Origin: Ruminococcaceae bacterium UBA5406
Lineage (GTDB): Bacteria; Bacillota; Clostridia; Oscillospirales; Acutalibacteraceae
Reading direction: 5' to 3'
DNA length: 36,912 nt
Assembly (NCBI GenBank): GCA_002407675.1
Contig: DHNW01000016.1
Coordinates: 7,825 to 44,736 of the forward strand
The notes under the pieces are model-generated. The model worked only from the letters and a program-made list of their open reading frames with translations. It was not told where the DNA came from and made no database searches. The first letter of the stretch is position 1; each line of letters starts with the position of its first letter. The position numbers and the translations under genes are program-made. Of the stretch, positions 1 to 7,864 are shown in pieces.

Positions 1-1160
1 CCTCCCTGCCGGATGATTTCCGGTTCGTCCAGGGTCAGTTCGTCGATCCCCGGCATTACAATCCCATAACCGGTTTCTTCCGCGTCCTTGTACGCCTGAC
101 CGATTTTATCATAGACTTTTTTGATCTCCGACATTTTCATCATGCAGTCCATCAGGCTGCCTTCATCGCTGACTTCCAGGCCGGTTTTCTCGCCCAGCAC
201 CTTGTAAAACAGGTTGGGCTGCAGACTGACGGTAATCCGCGCACGCCCTGTTCCGAGATCCACAGAAACCGTATCTGCATTCTTCACATACTCGCATTTC
301 TGTACATCTCCGACGACGCTGTCTACCTCCCTGATTCTGGAAATACCGGCGGCCGATTCCTGAATCGCTGAGAAAACTGCCGAACGGAGCCAGTGATTCT
401 TTTCCAGGGAAGACAACCAACGCGGCATTTCAACCCGGATCTCCCGGATTGGAAACTCAAACAGCACTTTTGCAAGGATTTCACGGATTTCCTTTTCTTC
501 CATCTGCAAACAGTTGACCGGCATCACAGGTACCGTGTACTTTTGCTGCAGTTCTTCTGCTAGATTTTGGGCCTCGGCTGTACTGGGATCGACGCAGTTG
601 AGAAGGACAATAAACGGTTTATTGATTTTTTTCAGCTCGTCCACGACACGTTCTTCCGCTTCGGCATACTCCGCACGGGGTATCTCACTGATGCTTCCGT
701 CCGTTGTCACAACAAGGCCGATGGTGGAATGTTCGGTAATAACCTTTTTTGTTCCAATTTCCGCCGCCATATTGAAAGGGATCGGGTCGGTGTACCAAGG
801 CGTCATGACCATGCGCGGATTATCGTTTTCGATGTATCCAAGCGCGCTGGGAACAATGTAGCCTACACAATCGATCATGCGCACAGAAAACGTAGCGCTT
901 TTTCCAATATGGACAGTTACCGCTTTTTCCGGGATAAACTTTGGTTCGGTGGTCATAATAGTCCGCCCTGCGGCAGACTGGGGCATCTCATCGACCGTAC
1001 GGTCGCGCGCATACTCGGAATCCATGTTGGGTACCACAATCGTATCCATAAACCGTTTGATAAACGTGGATTTTCCCGTTCTGACCGGACCGACAACACC
1101 TATGTATATGTCACCGTTCGTCCGTTCGGAAATGTCCCTGTAAATATTGCGTTCTTCCAT
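1..1160 (-). CDS. spoIVA: Stage IV sporulation protein A (partial, C-terminus beyond window)
   Basis: Spore-coat morphogenetic ATPase that polymerises on the outer forespore membrane to form the coat basement layer. The gene is open at the window start: 386 codons are visible, against roughly 490 in the family. Translation from 1160 begins MEERNIYRDISERTNGDIYI and runs into a Walker A loop GPVRTGKST (about residues 24-32), followed by the SpoIVA-typical stretches DTMVVPNM and MIDCVGY. The ATG is preceded by a strong GGGGGAGG ribosome site. It lies 52 bases downstream of the sipL-like gene, and the gap contains a 13-base palindrome (1191-1203). Known partners are SpoVM (membrane anchor) and SipL/SpoVID, and both are encoded immediately upstream, which strongly supports the call. 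Confidence 0.96.
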   Translation of the reverse strand, partial: MEERNIYRDISERTNGDIYIGVVGPVRTGKSTFIKRFMDTIVVPNMDSEYARDRTVDEMPQSAAGRTIMTTEPKFIPEKAVTVHIGKSATFSVRMIDCVGYIVPSALGYIENDNPRMVMTPWYTDPIPFNMAAEIGTKKVITEHSTIGLVVTTDGSISEIPRAEYAEAEERVVDELKKINKPFIVLLNCVDPSTAEAQNLAEELQQKYTVPVMPVNCLQMEEKEIREILAKVLFEFPIREIRVEMPRWLSSLEKNHWLRSAVFSAIQESAAGISRIREVDSVVGDVQKCEYVKNADTVSVDLGTGRARITVSLQPNLFYKVLGEKTGLEVSDEGSLMDCMMKMSEIKKVYDKIGQAYKDAEETGYGIVMPGIDELTLDEPEIIRQG

Positions 1161-1212
1161 TTTACCTCCCCCTAAGGCAAAGAATAATTTGCCGTTTAAC
1201 GGCCCGGTCAAG

Positions 1213-2745
1213 TCACATAGGAATCAGCAGCATCCCCTTGTTTTCAACAGAATCGCCTGAAAGGCCGTTCTCACTGCGGACAGCTTCCGGGGACGCGCGG
1301 TATTCTCTCGCGATATTCCAAAGGCTTTCGCCGGCCTCGGCAAAATAGATACACAGGGAAGCTTTTTCATCCTGCGGCGCTGGCCTCGTCTCGTCCGCTG
1401 ACACATTCGAAATTGCTTTGTAAGAAATCTTATTGAAAACCGCCGCTCTGAGCCTGAGCTCTGTTTTGGTTTCGATCCCATCTCCCGTAATACGGAAACT
1501 GACTGCCCCCACGTTGGCATTCGCTTCGCATTTCAGGTCACCCGCTGAAGTACACGGCATGGAATACTCAAAATCCAGCAGACGTTCAAAATAGAAAGGG
1601 GTGTTTTCTGTATTCTCAGCAAGAACACAAAGACTGTATTTCCCTTTGAAGGTAATTTTTCCGTCTGCCACATCGGCTGTTGCGTTAGCAACTTCGCTCC
1701 AGATATCAATCACTTTGCGGATGCTGTTGTCCTCAACAGATAAACTGGTTTTGTGGATAAACGTGTCTCCAGTCAGTTCTAAAAGGTTATCCATGGTTTT
1801 CGGCCTAGACTCGATATTCAGGTCGTATTTTTTGGAAAAGGCATCGTCCACCATTGTAACGTCGCCCCGCCGGTAGGTTTCGGCGGAAGCAAAGATTTTG
1901 ACCTGCGTATCAAAGAATGTCTTGTCACCTGAATAATCATTCTTTATCTGCGCTTCTACCCCCACAACGCTAAGTTTCACTTTGCACATACAATCATCCG
2001 AAACGCCGTTGCAGTCCAGCATTTGATTAAACGGTATAGAATATTCCATGGTTTCCAGAGAACCGTTTTCATCTGTGGAGACATAGAGGAATTTGACAAA
2101 CGTCTCACCTTTTAGGATCAATTTCCCTGCGGCAATCTTAGAATCCTGAAGGACAACAAATGCGTCGGTCTTCATGAGATTGTCGGCGGGCGGTTTCCCC
2201 TGCCCAAGTTCGAGGACTTCCTCCACGGTAAACTGCTGCTGGGAAAGGCCGGCAAGCTGATTGACCGATACGGTCTTTTTCTTTTGTTCGATATCGTCTC
2301 CGGCAATATTGCTTACCAGTTCATTCTGCCCCATGCACACTACTTTGGCACAAAGTGAAAAAGCGCCGTGAACATCCAGCCGCCGCGGGCTTGTAGCGCG
2401 GCAGTTGACATATTCCACCCGAGGAAAAGCATAAATCTGAGCGTTGTCGGCCGCCTGTTTCAGCGCGATCTCTGCTGAAAATGAGTCATCCGAATCGGCA
2501 CACCGGACACAGGAGCCCGAAGGATCCAGATAAAAAATTTTCACCGTGTAGCTGCCGTCCAGCATCAGACGGTCTCCAGTAATGCTTCTGGCCGAAATTT
2601 TCGGGTAGATTTGGCACTTTAGGATCCGCTGTATATCAGGGCAGTAATCCGGCAGATTGATATCCATGTCTACCGGCTGTTCCTGGCAGCCGTCGTAAAC
2701 GGTTTCACCGACAGCGACCCTTTCACGTTCAAGTATATAATCCAT
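1213..2745 (-). CDS. sipL: SPOCS (DUF3794) and LysM protein, SipL-like coat morphogenesis protein
   Basis: The 510-residue protein is built of repeated SPOCS/DUF3794 modules. The N-terminal one contains VDMDINLPDYCPDIQRILKC. A C-terminal LysM-like domain covers about residues 465-510 (AGESLWNIAREY, final LLIPM). This architecture and length match SipL of Clostridioides difficile, which binds SpoIVA, and it is the functional counterpart of Bacillus SpoVID. The start at 2745 was chosen because AAGGAG sits 11 bases upstream; a GTG four codons earlier would overlap that site. It lies between spoVM and spoIVA and is separated from spoVM by a terminator, so it probably has its own sporulation promoter in 2746-2819. 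I could not identify that promoter with confidence. Confidence 0.9.
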   Translation of the reverse strand: MDYILERERVAVGETVYDGCQEQPVDMDINLPDYCPDIQRILKCQIYPKISARSITGDRLMLDGSYTVKIFYLDPSGSCVRCADSDDSFSAEIALKQAADNAQIYAFPRVEYVNCRATSPRRLDVHGAFSLCAKVVCMGQNELVSNIAGDDIEQKKKTVSVNQLAGLSQQQFTVEEVLELGQGKPPADNLMKTDAFVVLQDSKIAAGKLILKGETFVKFLYVSTDENGSLETMEYSIPFNQMLDCNGVSDDCMCKVKLSVVGVEAQIKNDYSGDKTFFDTQVKIFASAETYRRGDVTMVDDAFSKKYDLNIESRPKTMDNLLELTGDTFIHKTSLSVEDNSIRKVIDIWSEVANATADVADGKITFKGKYSLCVLAENTENTPFYFERLLDFEYSMPCTSAGDLKCEANANVGAVSFRITGDGIETKTELRLRAAVFNKISYKAISNVSADETRPAPQDEKASLCIYFAEAGESLWNIAREYRASPEAVRSENGLSGDSVENKGMLLIPM

Positions 2746-2819
2746 AAGGGATCCCACTCCTTTTTCTGTTTCTAAGTAATGGTTATTCCCGACTTGTCTT
2801 ATTTATGCCAAATAGGTAT

Positions 2820-2858
2820 AAAAAAGCGCGAAGCAATTCACCTGAGAACCACTTCGCG
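2820..2858 (-). terminator. Intrinsic terminator downstream of spoVM
   Basis: Read on the minus strand, CGCGAAG (2852-2858) pairs with CTTCGCG (2827-2833). The inner part of the stem extends with G-U pairs and is followed by a six-T run (2820-2825). It lies 28 bases after the spoVM stop, so it ends the thiN-spoVM transcript before sipL. Confidence 0.8.
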
Positions 2859-2885
2859 TCTGCTCCGGAAAGTCAAAACAGCATT

Positions 2886-2966
2886 TTACTGTTCTTTTTT
2901 GATATTAAACATCCTGCGGAGGAAAAAACTCCAAAACTTTGAACTCTTCACAACAACGACCTTCAT
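2886..2966 (-). CDS. spoVM: Stage V sporulation protein M (26-residue amphipathic peptide)
   Basis: A 26-codon gene. The peptide starts MKVVVVKSSKF and ends RRMFNIKKEQ, exactly the length of Bacillus subtilis SpoVM. It shares K2, K7, K10, F11, R17 and M19 with that protein at the same positions. SpoVM inserts as an amphipathic helix into the convex forespore membrane and recruits SpoIVA. AAGGAGG lies 8 bases before the ATG. In B. subtilis spoVM also lies next to thiN (yloS), so the location here agrees. Residue 9 is serine, whereas the Bacillus protein has a proline there that matters for curvature-dependent localisation. The gene is followed by a terminator. Confidence 0.92.
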   Translation of the reverse strand: MKVVVVKSSKFWSFFLRRMFNIKKEQ

Positions 2967-2985
2967 AGCGCAGACCTCCTTATGT

Positions 2986-3150
2986 TCAGCACTTTTTTAA
3001 AAGTGCTATACCCAGCGCGACCATGATAACTGCCACAATAAACAGCATCAGCCCCGTCGGGCAAAAGCAGGAACATATCAGCCCAATCCCGAAAGCAATG
3101 GCATAGCGGGGCCAGCTCCGGTTGCAGCCTCTCCGCCTGTTCCACATCAT
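2986..3150 (-). CDS. Small hydrophobic protein upstream of spoVM (54 aa)
   Basis: The ORF begins MMWNRRRGCNRSWPRYAIAF and ends GIALLKKC. An arginine-rich N-terminus is followed by two hydrophobic stretches, about residues 16-27 and 34-52, split by a Cys-rich turn CSCFCPTG. It is therefore probably a small membrane protein with a hairpin or a single span. A near-consensus ribosome site (GAAGGCGG) lies 7 bases before the ATG, and an in-frame stop upstream leaves no earlier start. The stop is 19 bases before the spoVM ATG, so the two genes are almost certainly co-transcribed. I do not recognise a named family. The position suggests a sporulation or envelope role, which is inference. A competing 81-residue frame over the same DNA has no ribosome site and an Arg-rich, non-protein-like composition. 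Confidence 0.7.
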   Translation of the reverse strand: MMWNRRRGCNRSWPRYAIAFGIGLICSCFCPTGLMLFIVAVIMVALGIALLKKC

Positions 3151-3234
3151 TCCCGCACCGCCTTCGCCGCCGTTCTCTTTCCGGCTTTGATATCAGTATA
3201 TACAACATACGGGAATTATGTGCTACGAATGCTT

Positions 3235-3876
3235 TTAAACGAGAAAAACCAGAGCATCTCCGCTAGAGACCATAATCTGCGCATTCTCTTCTTCAACCGT
3301 ATTGCTGACCCCCAGCGGAACCGCAGAAGAAAGGACCGCCCGCGTCAAAGGATATTTCATTCCAATATAGCTGACTTCACAAGACGGGCATCCAAACGGG
3401 AAAACGGAAACGGTTCTTCCTTTGACTCCACGCAGGATCAATTTTCCTGCTTTCAGCAAAAAGATGCGGTTGGAACCGTCTTCAATAACCGCTTTGCACC
3501 CTTGTTTGCTCAAATACTGCAGCACACACAGATTCGCGTAAGAATGGTCGCACCGTACTCCCCTTAAGACTCCGCACAATACAAATTCCCGATAGCCGCG
3601 CCGGATTCCTTCCTTCACAGCTACCATGGTATCGGTATCGTCTTTTTCCACCTGCAGCCGGATAGTCTCAACGCCTTCGGGCAGCGGGGACATAATGGAA
3701 TCAAAATCTCCAACCATCAAATCCGGACAAATATGAAATCGGGCAGCATTATCATAGCCTCCGTCTGCACAGATAATGTAACAATTCTGCCTGTCCCTGC
3801 TGCCCAAAGGGCTGAATTTCATGGGAACCGCGCCCACAATAAGGCAGGTTCTTCTTTCTTTTCCCATTCCTTGCAA
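3235..3876 (-). CDS. thiN: Thiamine pyrophosphokinase
   Basis: Transfers pyrophosphate from ATP to thiamine to form thiamine diphosphate. Family features seen: CYIICADGGYDNA, LMVGDFDSI (metal/ATP site), EKDDTDTMVAVKEGI, GVLRGVRCDHSYAN and the C-terminal SNTVEEENAQI. The proposed start is a TTG at 3876 with AGGAG 8 bases upstream. The ATG at 3867 is an alternative, but GGA directly abuts it. The open frame continues upstream to a GTG at 3951, giving residues that do not belong to ThiN; these may be a deletion scar (see findings). In Bacillus the gene follows prkC-rsgA-rpe, but here it follows prkC directly. No TPP riboswitch was recognised. Confidence 0.9.
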   Translation of the reverse strand: MQGMGKERRTCLIVGAVPMKFSPLGSRDRQNCYIICADGGYDNAARFHICPDLMVGDFDSIMSPLPEGVETIRLQVEKDDTDTMVAVKEGIRRGYREFVLCGVLRGVRCDHSYANLCVLQYLSKQGCKAVIEDGSNRIFLLKAGKLILRGVKGRTVSVFPFGCPSCEVSYIGMKYPLTRAVLSSAVPLGVSNTVEEENAQIMVSSGDALVFLV

Positions 3877-3978
3877 TGATTCATCTCCTGGTATATAATT
3901 AGTCTTTATACCTAAAATTTGATTACAGTCCACCAAAGCCGTCTGAAACACCGTTCCCTCTGCATTGCGTTATCCCCT

Positions 3979-6018
3979 TTAATCACTCGGCGTGATCGTC
4001 ACACCGGGCTGGTCACCGGAAGAAGAAGCAGAACTGGAACTGCTGGCAGAACTATAGCTATAGGCTTCTTCCTGTTTTGGTTTTCCACTGTCAAAGTCAA
4101 GAGTGTAGACCCGATATTTATTTCCATCCAGCGTAACCGTCAGGGTATGCTTGCCGGTCAAACCGGAAAATGTGAGCTGAGCCTGCGGGTTATAGGAAGC
4201 ATTGACGGTTTTGGTTTTCTGTTCCTGTAAAATACCGTCCAGGTAAGCCTTTAAAACAATATCATGCGTGACATCTTTCGGAAGATCTACATAAACGTTA
4301 ACAGGCTGGGCAGAAGATTTACCAGAACTGAGATAGAGGTTGACCGTATCACCCTTATTCAGTTTGACTCCGGGAAGCGGATCGGATTTAACAACTGTAT
4401 CTTTATCTTTGCCGGTATCGTCCTGATATGTCTTTTCACCGACAGTCAGGCCTGCATCTGTAATCTTTGTCATTGCATCCGAAAGGGAATCCCCAATAAT
4501 ATTGGGTACGGAAATTTTCTCTTCCGACTTTCCAGCACTGACAAATACTCTTACCTCGGAGCCTACCGGAACGGCAGTATTGGCCGAAGGATCCGTGCTG
4601 ATTACTTTTCCTTTTTCAACGCTGTCATTCTGCACTGTTTCTATCTTCGGTGTCAATCCCAGCTTTGTCAAGGCCTCCGTCGCCTCATCCTGCGTACTTC
4701 CGGAAAGATCCGTTAATGTTACCTTTTTGCTACCAGTGCTGACCGTAAGGGTCACGGTAGCGTTGGATTTTACCATCGTATTGGCTTTAGGCGTTTGTTT
4801 GATAATGACACCGGCGGGATGGTCGGAATCAGATTTTTCTTCCGGCGGGTTAAAATGAAAATTATAGGCTGTTGAAGAGGCATTCACGACGCTGTCATAA
4901 GTCTTGCCCACAAAATTGGGCATAGGGATATCGGCAGGTCCGGAATTCCAGTTCCGAATTAAAGCAGAGGCGGCAAAAGCAATGGTAACAATCAGAAAAG
5001 CGGCCGCGATTCCAGCAATAACCAGCACAGCAGCCGGTTTCTTTTTTTTAACCGGTATCCGGTCCGCTTCTTCCACATAATCGTAATTGTCATTATAGTA
5101 AGGCTGATCCGGATTTTTTACGGTATTGATGGGATCAATATATTTCGTCGGCTTTTCGTCAATAAAATACTTATATTGGAAATGAATTCCCGGGTTCCGG
5201 CGGAATTCCTCAATGTCGTGAAGCATCTCTGAAGCGGACTGATAACGGCACGCGGGATCTTTCTGCATAGCTTTGAGTGTAATTTCTTCCAATCCGCCCG
5301 GGATAGATGGATTAATTTCACGCGGCGGCGTCGGGTCGGTCTGCAGCTGCATGATAGCGACGGAAACTGCATTGTCGGCTTCAAATGGGAGACGGCCCGT
5401 CAGCATTTCATATAACATAACCCCTACAGAATATATATCGGTTTTTTCATCGGTCAGATCACCCCTGGCTTGTTCCGGAGCGATATAGTGAACCGATCCA
5501 ATCGCTTTTTCACTCATGGTACGTGTGTCTGTATGGGAAAAACGTGCAATACCAAAATCCGTTACCTTAATGGTACCGTCTTGGAGCAGCATAATATTCT
5601 GCGGTTTAATATCCCGGTGAACAATTCCCTTGCTGTGCGCATGCTGCAGTGCCCGCAGGATCTGCACGGTAAAGTGTATAGCCTCTTTCCATTTAATAAC
5701 CTTCTGCTGATCCAGATATTCTTTCAGGGTAATACCGTCGATATATTCTTCAACAATATACTGAATTCTATCGCCGAAACTAACGTCATATACTTTCACG
5801 ATATTCGGATGCGAAAGAACGGCGATCGCCTTGGATTCGTTCCGGAAGCGGCGGAGGAATTCTTCATTACCGGAAAATTCGTCTTTAAGAATTTTAATGG
5901 CAACCGTACGGTCGTCGATAGTGTCGTAAGCGCGGTAAACAACAGCCATTCCGCCCACTCCAATGATTTCGTGGATCTCATAGCGGCCATCCAAACGCTT
6001 GCCTGTGTATTTATCCAT
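3979..6018 (-). CDS. prkC: PASTA-domain serine/threonine kinase
   Basis: A membrane Ser/Thr kinase sensing cell-wall muropeptides or lipid II. The 679 residues contain a kinase domain (about 12-270) with G20-x-G-G loop, K42 (VAIKIL), HRDIKPQN (H134, D136, N141), D154-F-G and APEQ (180-183). A juxtamembrane basic KKKK precedes one membrane span (about 326-350). Three extracellular PASTA repeats follow, starting near IPMPNFVGK, VTLTDLSGS and ISVPNIIGD. The C-terminus has a further beta-rich segment and a serine-rich tail ending in TITPSD. Three PASTA domains are usual for this family. The gene lies 12 bases after its cognate phosphatase, and the start is a clear ATG after a purine-rich stretch. 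Confidence 0.96.
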   Translation of the reverse strand: MDKYTGKRLDGRYEIHEIIGVGGMAVVYRAYDTIDDRTVAIKILKDEFSGNEEFLRRFRNESKAIAVLSHPNIVKVYDVSFGDRIQYIVEEYIDGITLKEYLDQQKVIKWKEAIHFTVQILRALQHAHSKGIVHRDIKPQNIMLLQDGTIKVTDFGIARFSHTDTRTMSEKAIGSVHYIAPEQARGDLTDEKTDIYSVGVMLYEMLTGRLPFEADNAVSVAIMQLQTDPTPPREINPSIPGGLEEITLKAMQKDPACRYQSASEMLHDIEEFRRNPGIHFQYKYFIDEKPTKYIDPINTVKNPDQPYYNDNYDYVEEADRIPVKKKKPAAVLVIAGIAAAFLIVTIAFAASALIRNWNSGPADIPMPNFVGKTYDSVVNASSTAYNFHFNPPEEKSDSDHPAGVIIKQTPKANTMVKSNATVTLTVSTGSKKVTLTDLSGSTQDEATEALTKLGLTPKIETVQNDSVEKGKVISTDPSANTAVPVGSEVRVFVSAGKSEEKISVPNIIGDSLSDAMTKITDAGLTVGEKTYQDDTGKDKDTVVKSDPLPGVKLNKGDTVNLYLSSGKSSAQPVNVYVDLPKDVTHDIVLKAYLDGILQEQKTKTVNASYNPQAQLTFSGLTGKHTLTVTLDGNKYRVYTLDFDSGKPKQEEAYSYSSASSSSSASSSGDQPGVTITPSD

Positions 6019-6030
6019 GCTATCAACTCC

Positions 6031-6771
6031 TTAAACGGCTTCGTCTTCCAGAACAACGACGGTGATATTATCGCTGCCGCCCGCATTTTTGGCAAGTGAT
6101 ACTAATTTCTCCGTCAGCTCCTGCCCATCCATTTCTTTGGAAAGGTTGAAGATCTGTTCTTCATCCACATAATTTGTCAGCCCGTCAGTACAGATAAGAA
6201 GCCTGTTCCCTACCGGAAGCTGGGTTTCACTGTAATCAATGCGGAGAGAAGATTCTACACCCAGAGCCCGCGTTATGATATTTTTTTGAGGATGTGTTTT
6301 TGCCTGCTGGGCCGTAAGGTCACCCTTTTCCACCATTTCCTGCACCATGGAATGGTCGGTCGTTAACTGCCTGATCTCCTCCGGCGAAATCAGGTAAGCC
6401 CGGCTGTCGCCCGCGTGGGCAACGTGGGCAACACCATCGGAAACGATGGCAACGACAACCGTCGTCCCCATGCCGGTCAGAGAATCGCTGCTCCCCGCGA
6501 TACGGTGTACGGCGGCGTTCGCGTTGGTAATAGAGGATGTAATCAGTTCCTGCACGGCTTTGTCATCCATCCCCGCGCGGTAGCCAGTGAGGAGATCCTG
6601 AGAAATATTCTCAACGGCAATACTGCTGGCAACATTGCCGCCATTTACTCCTCCCATACCGTCGCAAACGACGGCCCACCCCACGTGATCTGAAAAAATG
6701 CCGCTCCGGCAGGCATCTTCATTTAATTTCCGCACAAGGCCAATATCACTTTTACTGTAAATTTTCAACAT
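6031..6771 (-). CDS. prpC: PP2C-family protein phosphatase (Stp1/PrpC)
   Basis: A metal-dependent Ser/Thr phosphatase that reverses phosphorylation by PrkC. In the 246 residues, the PP2C signatures are SDIGLVRKLNEDA (acidic metal ligand), VVCDGMGG (D37-G-M-G-G), MGTTVVVAIV, HAGDSRAYL and CTDGLTNYV, with a final GGSDNITVVVL. The start at 6771 has GGAGG 6 bases upstream; the ATG six codons earlier lies inside that ribosome site. The start region overlaps the end of rlmN by 20 bases, suggesting translational coupling. It pairs with prkC directly downstream. Confidence 0.95.
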   Translation of the reverse strand: MLKIYSKSDIGLVRKLNEDACRSGIFSDHVGWAVVCDGMGGVNGGNVASSIAVENISQDLLTGYRAGMDDKAVQELITSSITNANAAVHRIAGSSDSLTGMGTTVVVAIVSDGVAHVAHAGDSRAYLISPEEIRQLTTDHSMVQEMVEKGDLTAQQAKTHPQKNIITRALGVESSLRIDYSETQLPVGNRLLICTDGLTNYVDEEQIFNLSKEMDGQELTEKLVSLAKNAGGSDNITVVVLEDEAV

Positions 6772-7819
6772 TGGCCACCTCCTCTTCATATCTGCGCCTC
6801 AGCTGACCGCAGGATGCGTCGATATCCGCCCCAAGCGTTCTGCGGACCGTAGCATTGATTCCACCCCCGGCAAGCGTTTTGACAAACTGCTGAACGGCAG
6901 CGGGCCGGCTTCTGCGGCACGGAAAACCTTTGACAGCATTCACTGGGATTAGGTTGACGTGGCACAGCATTCCTTTCAGCTTCCCCGCCAGTTCCCGGGC
7001 GCATTGCACGCTGTCGTTCAAGCCGTCAATCATGGCATATTCAAAAGTAATTCTGCGCCCGGTACTTTTGATATATGCCCGGCAGGCTTCCAGAAGTTTT
7101 TCCACATTCCAGCGGTTGTTGACCGGCATCAGGCGCGACCGGATCGCATCATTGGGCGCATGGAGCGAAACGGAAAGCGTAAGCTGATATTTTTTCTCAG
7201 CAAGCTGATAAATGCGATCCACCAGCCCGCAGGTGGAAAGGGAAATATGGCGCATCCCGATGTTCATTCCTTCATCAGAAGAAACCAATTCAAGAAAACG
7301 CACCACATTCTCGTAATTGTCGAGCGGCTCCCCCATTCCCATCAGCACAACATTGGAAATCCGTGTTCCAGTGTCCCTTTCGGCGGATTGAATCTGAGAC
7401 AGCATCTCGGAGGGAGTCAGATCCCGGGAAAAGCCGCTTTTCCCCGTCGCACAGAACTCGCATCCCATCTTACAGCCGATCTGGGAAGAAATACAGATTG
7501 TCCAGCCATGAAGATAATGCATCAGCACGCTTTCCACCAGCTGACCGTCATTCATGCGGAATAGGTATTTGACCGTATCGTCAAGCCTGGAACAGAATTT
7601 CCGCTCGATTTCAGCCCCGGCTATGTAGTTTTCAGCTGCAAGTTTTTCCCGGAATACGCCTGGTAAATCCGACATCTGGCTGAAATCAGAAACGCCGCGG
7701 CTCAGCCAGTGGTACACCTGAACAGCACGGTAAGAAGGCTGACCTTCTTTGGCAAACTGCTCTTTGATTTCATCCAAAGTCATAGACTTTATATCTGTAA
7801 GGTTCACTTCGGTTTCCAT
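6752..7819 (-). CDS. rlmN: 23S rRNA/tRNA adenine C2-methyltransferase (radical SAM)
   Basis: A radical SAM enzyme that methylates A2503 of 23S rRNA and A37 of some tRNAs. The iron-sulfur motif CKMGCEFCATG (CxxxCxxC), GMGEPLDNY and SVSLHAPND are present. The N-terminal DIKSMTLDEI...YRAVQVYHWL matches the family, and a late Cys near DASCGQLR fits the catalytic pair. The start is uncertain: 7819 (METEVNLTDIK) matches family N-termini, but its purine-rich site GGAAAGG abuts the ATG. An ATG at 7858 would add 13 residues and has no ribosome site. It follows rsmB by about 45 bases. Confidence 0.94.
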   Translation of the reverse strand: METEVNLTDIKSMTLDEIKEQFAKEGQPSYRAVQVYHWLSRGVSDFSQMSDLPGVFREKLAAENYIAGAEIERKFCSRLDDTVKYLFRMNDGQLVESVLMHYLHGWTICISSQIGCKMGCEFCATGKSGFSRDLTPSEMLSQIQSAERDTGTRISNVVLMGMGEPLDNYENVVRFLELVSSDEGMNIGMRHISLSTCGLVDRIYQLAEKKYQLTLSVSLHAPNDAIRSRLMPVNNRWNVEKLLEACRAYIKSTGRRITFEYAMIDGLNDSVQCARELAGKLKGMLCHVNLIPVNAVKGFPCRRSRPAAVQQFVKTLAGGGINATVRRTLGADIDASCGQLRRRYEEEVANVENLQ

Positions 7820-7864
7820 CCTTTCCAGGAATAGACTTTCCTCTGCTGCGGGTGCCATCCGGGG

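Noticed and set aside
2779..3000. A 73-codon plus-strand frame across the spoVM terminator
   Set aside because: It lies on the opposite strand of spoVM and its terminator and has no ribosome site.
2963..3208. An 81-codon minus-strand frame overlapping the 54-aa membrane protein
   Set aside because: No ribosome site, an Arg-run start, and it overlaps the spoVM ribosome site; the 54-codon frame has a better start and membrane-like composition.
3235..3978. A TPP riboswitch for thiN
   Set aside because: No thi-box-like sequence or suitable leader is seen; thiN lies inside the long operon.
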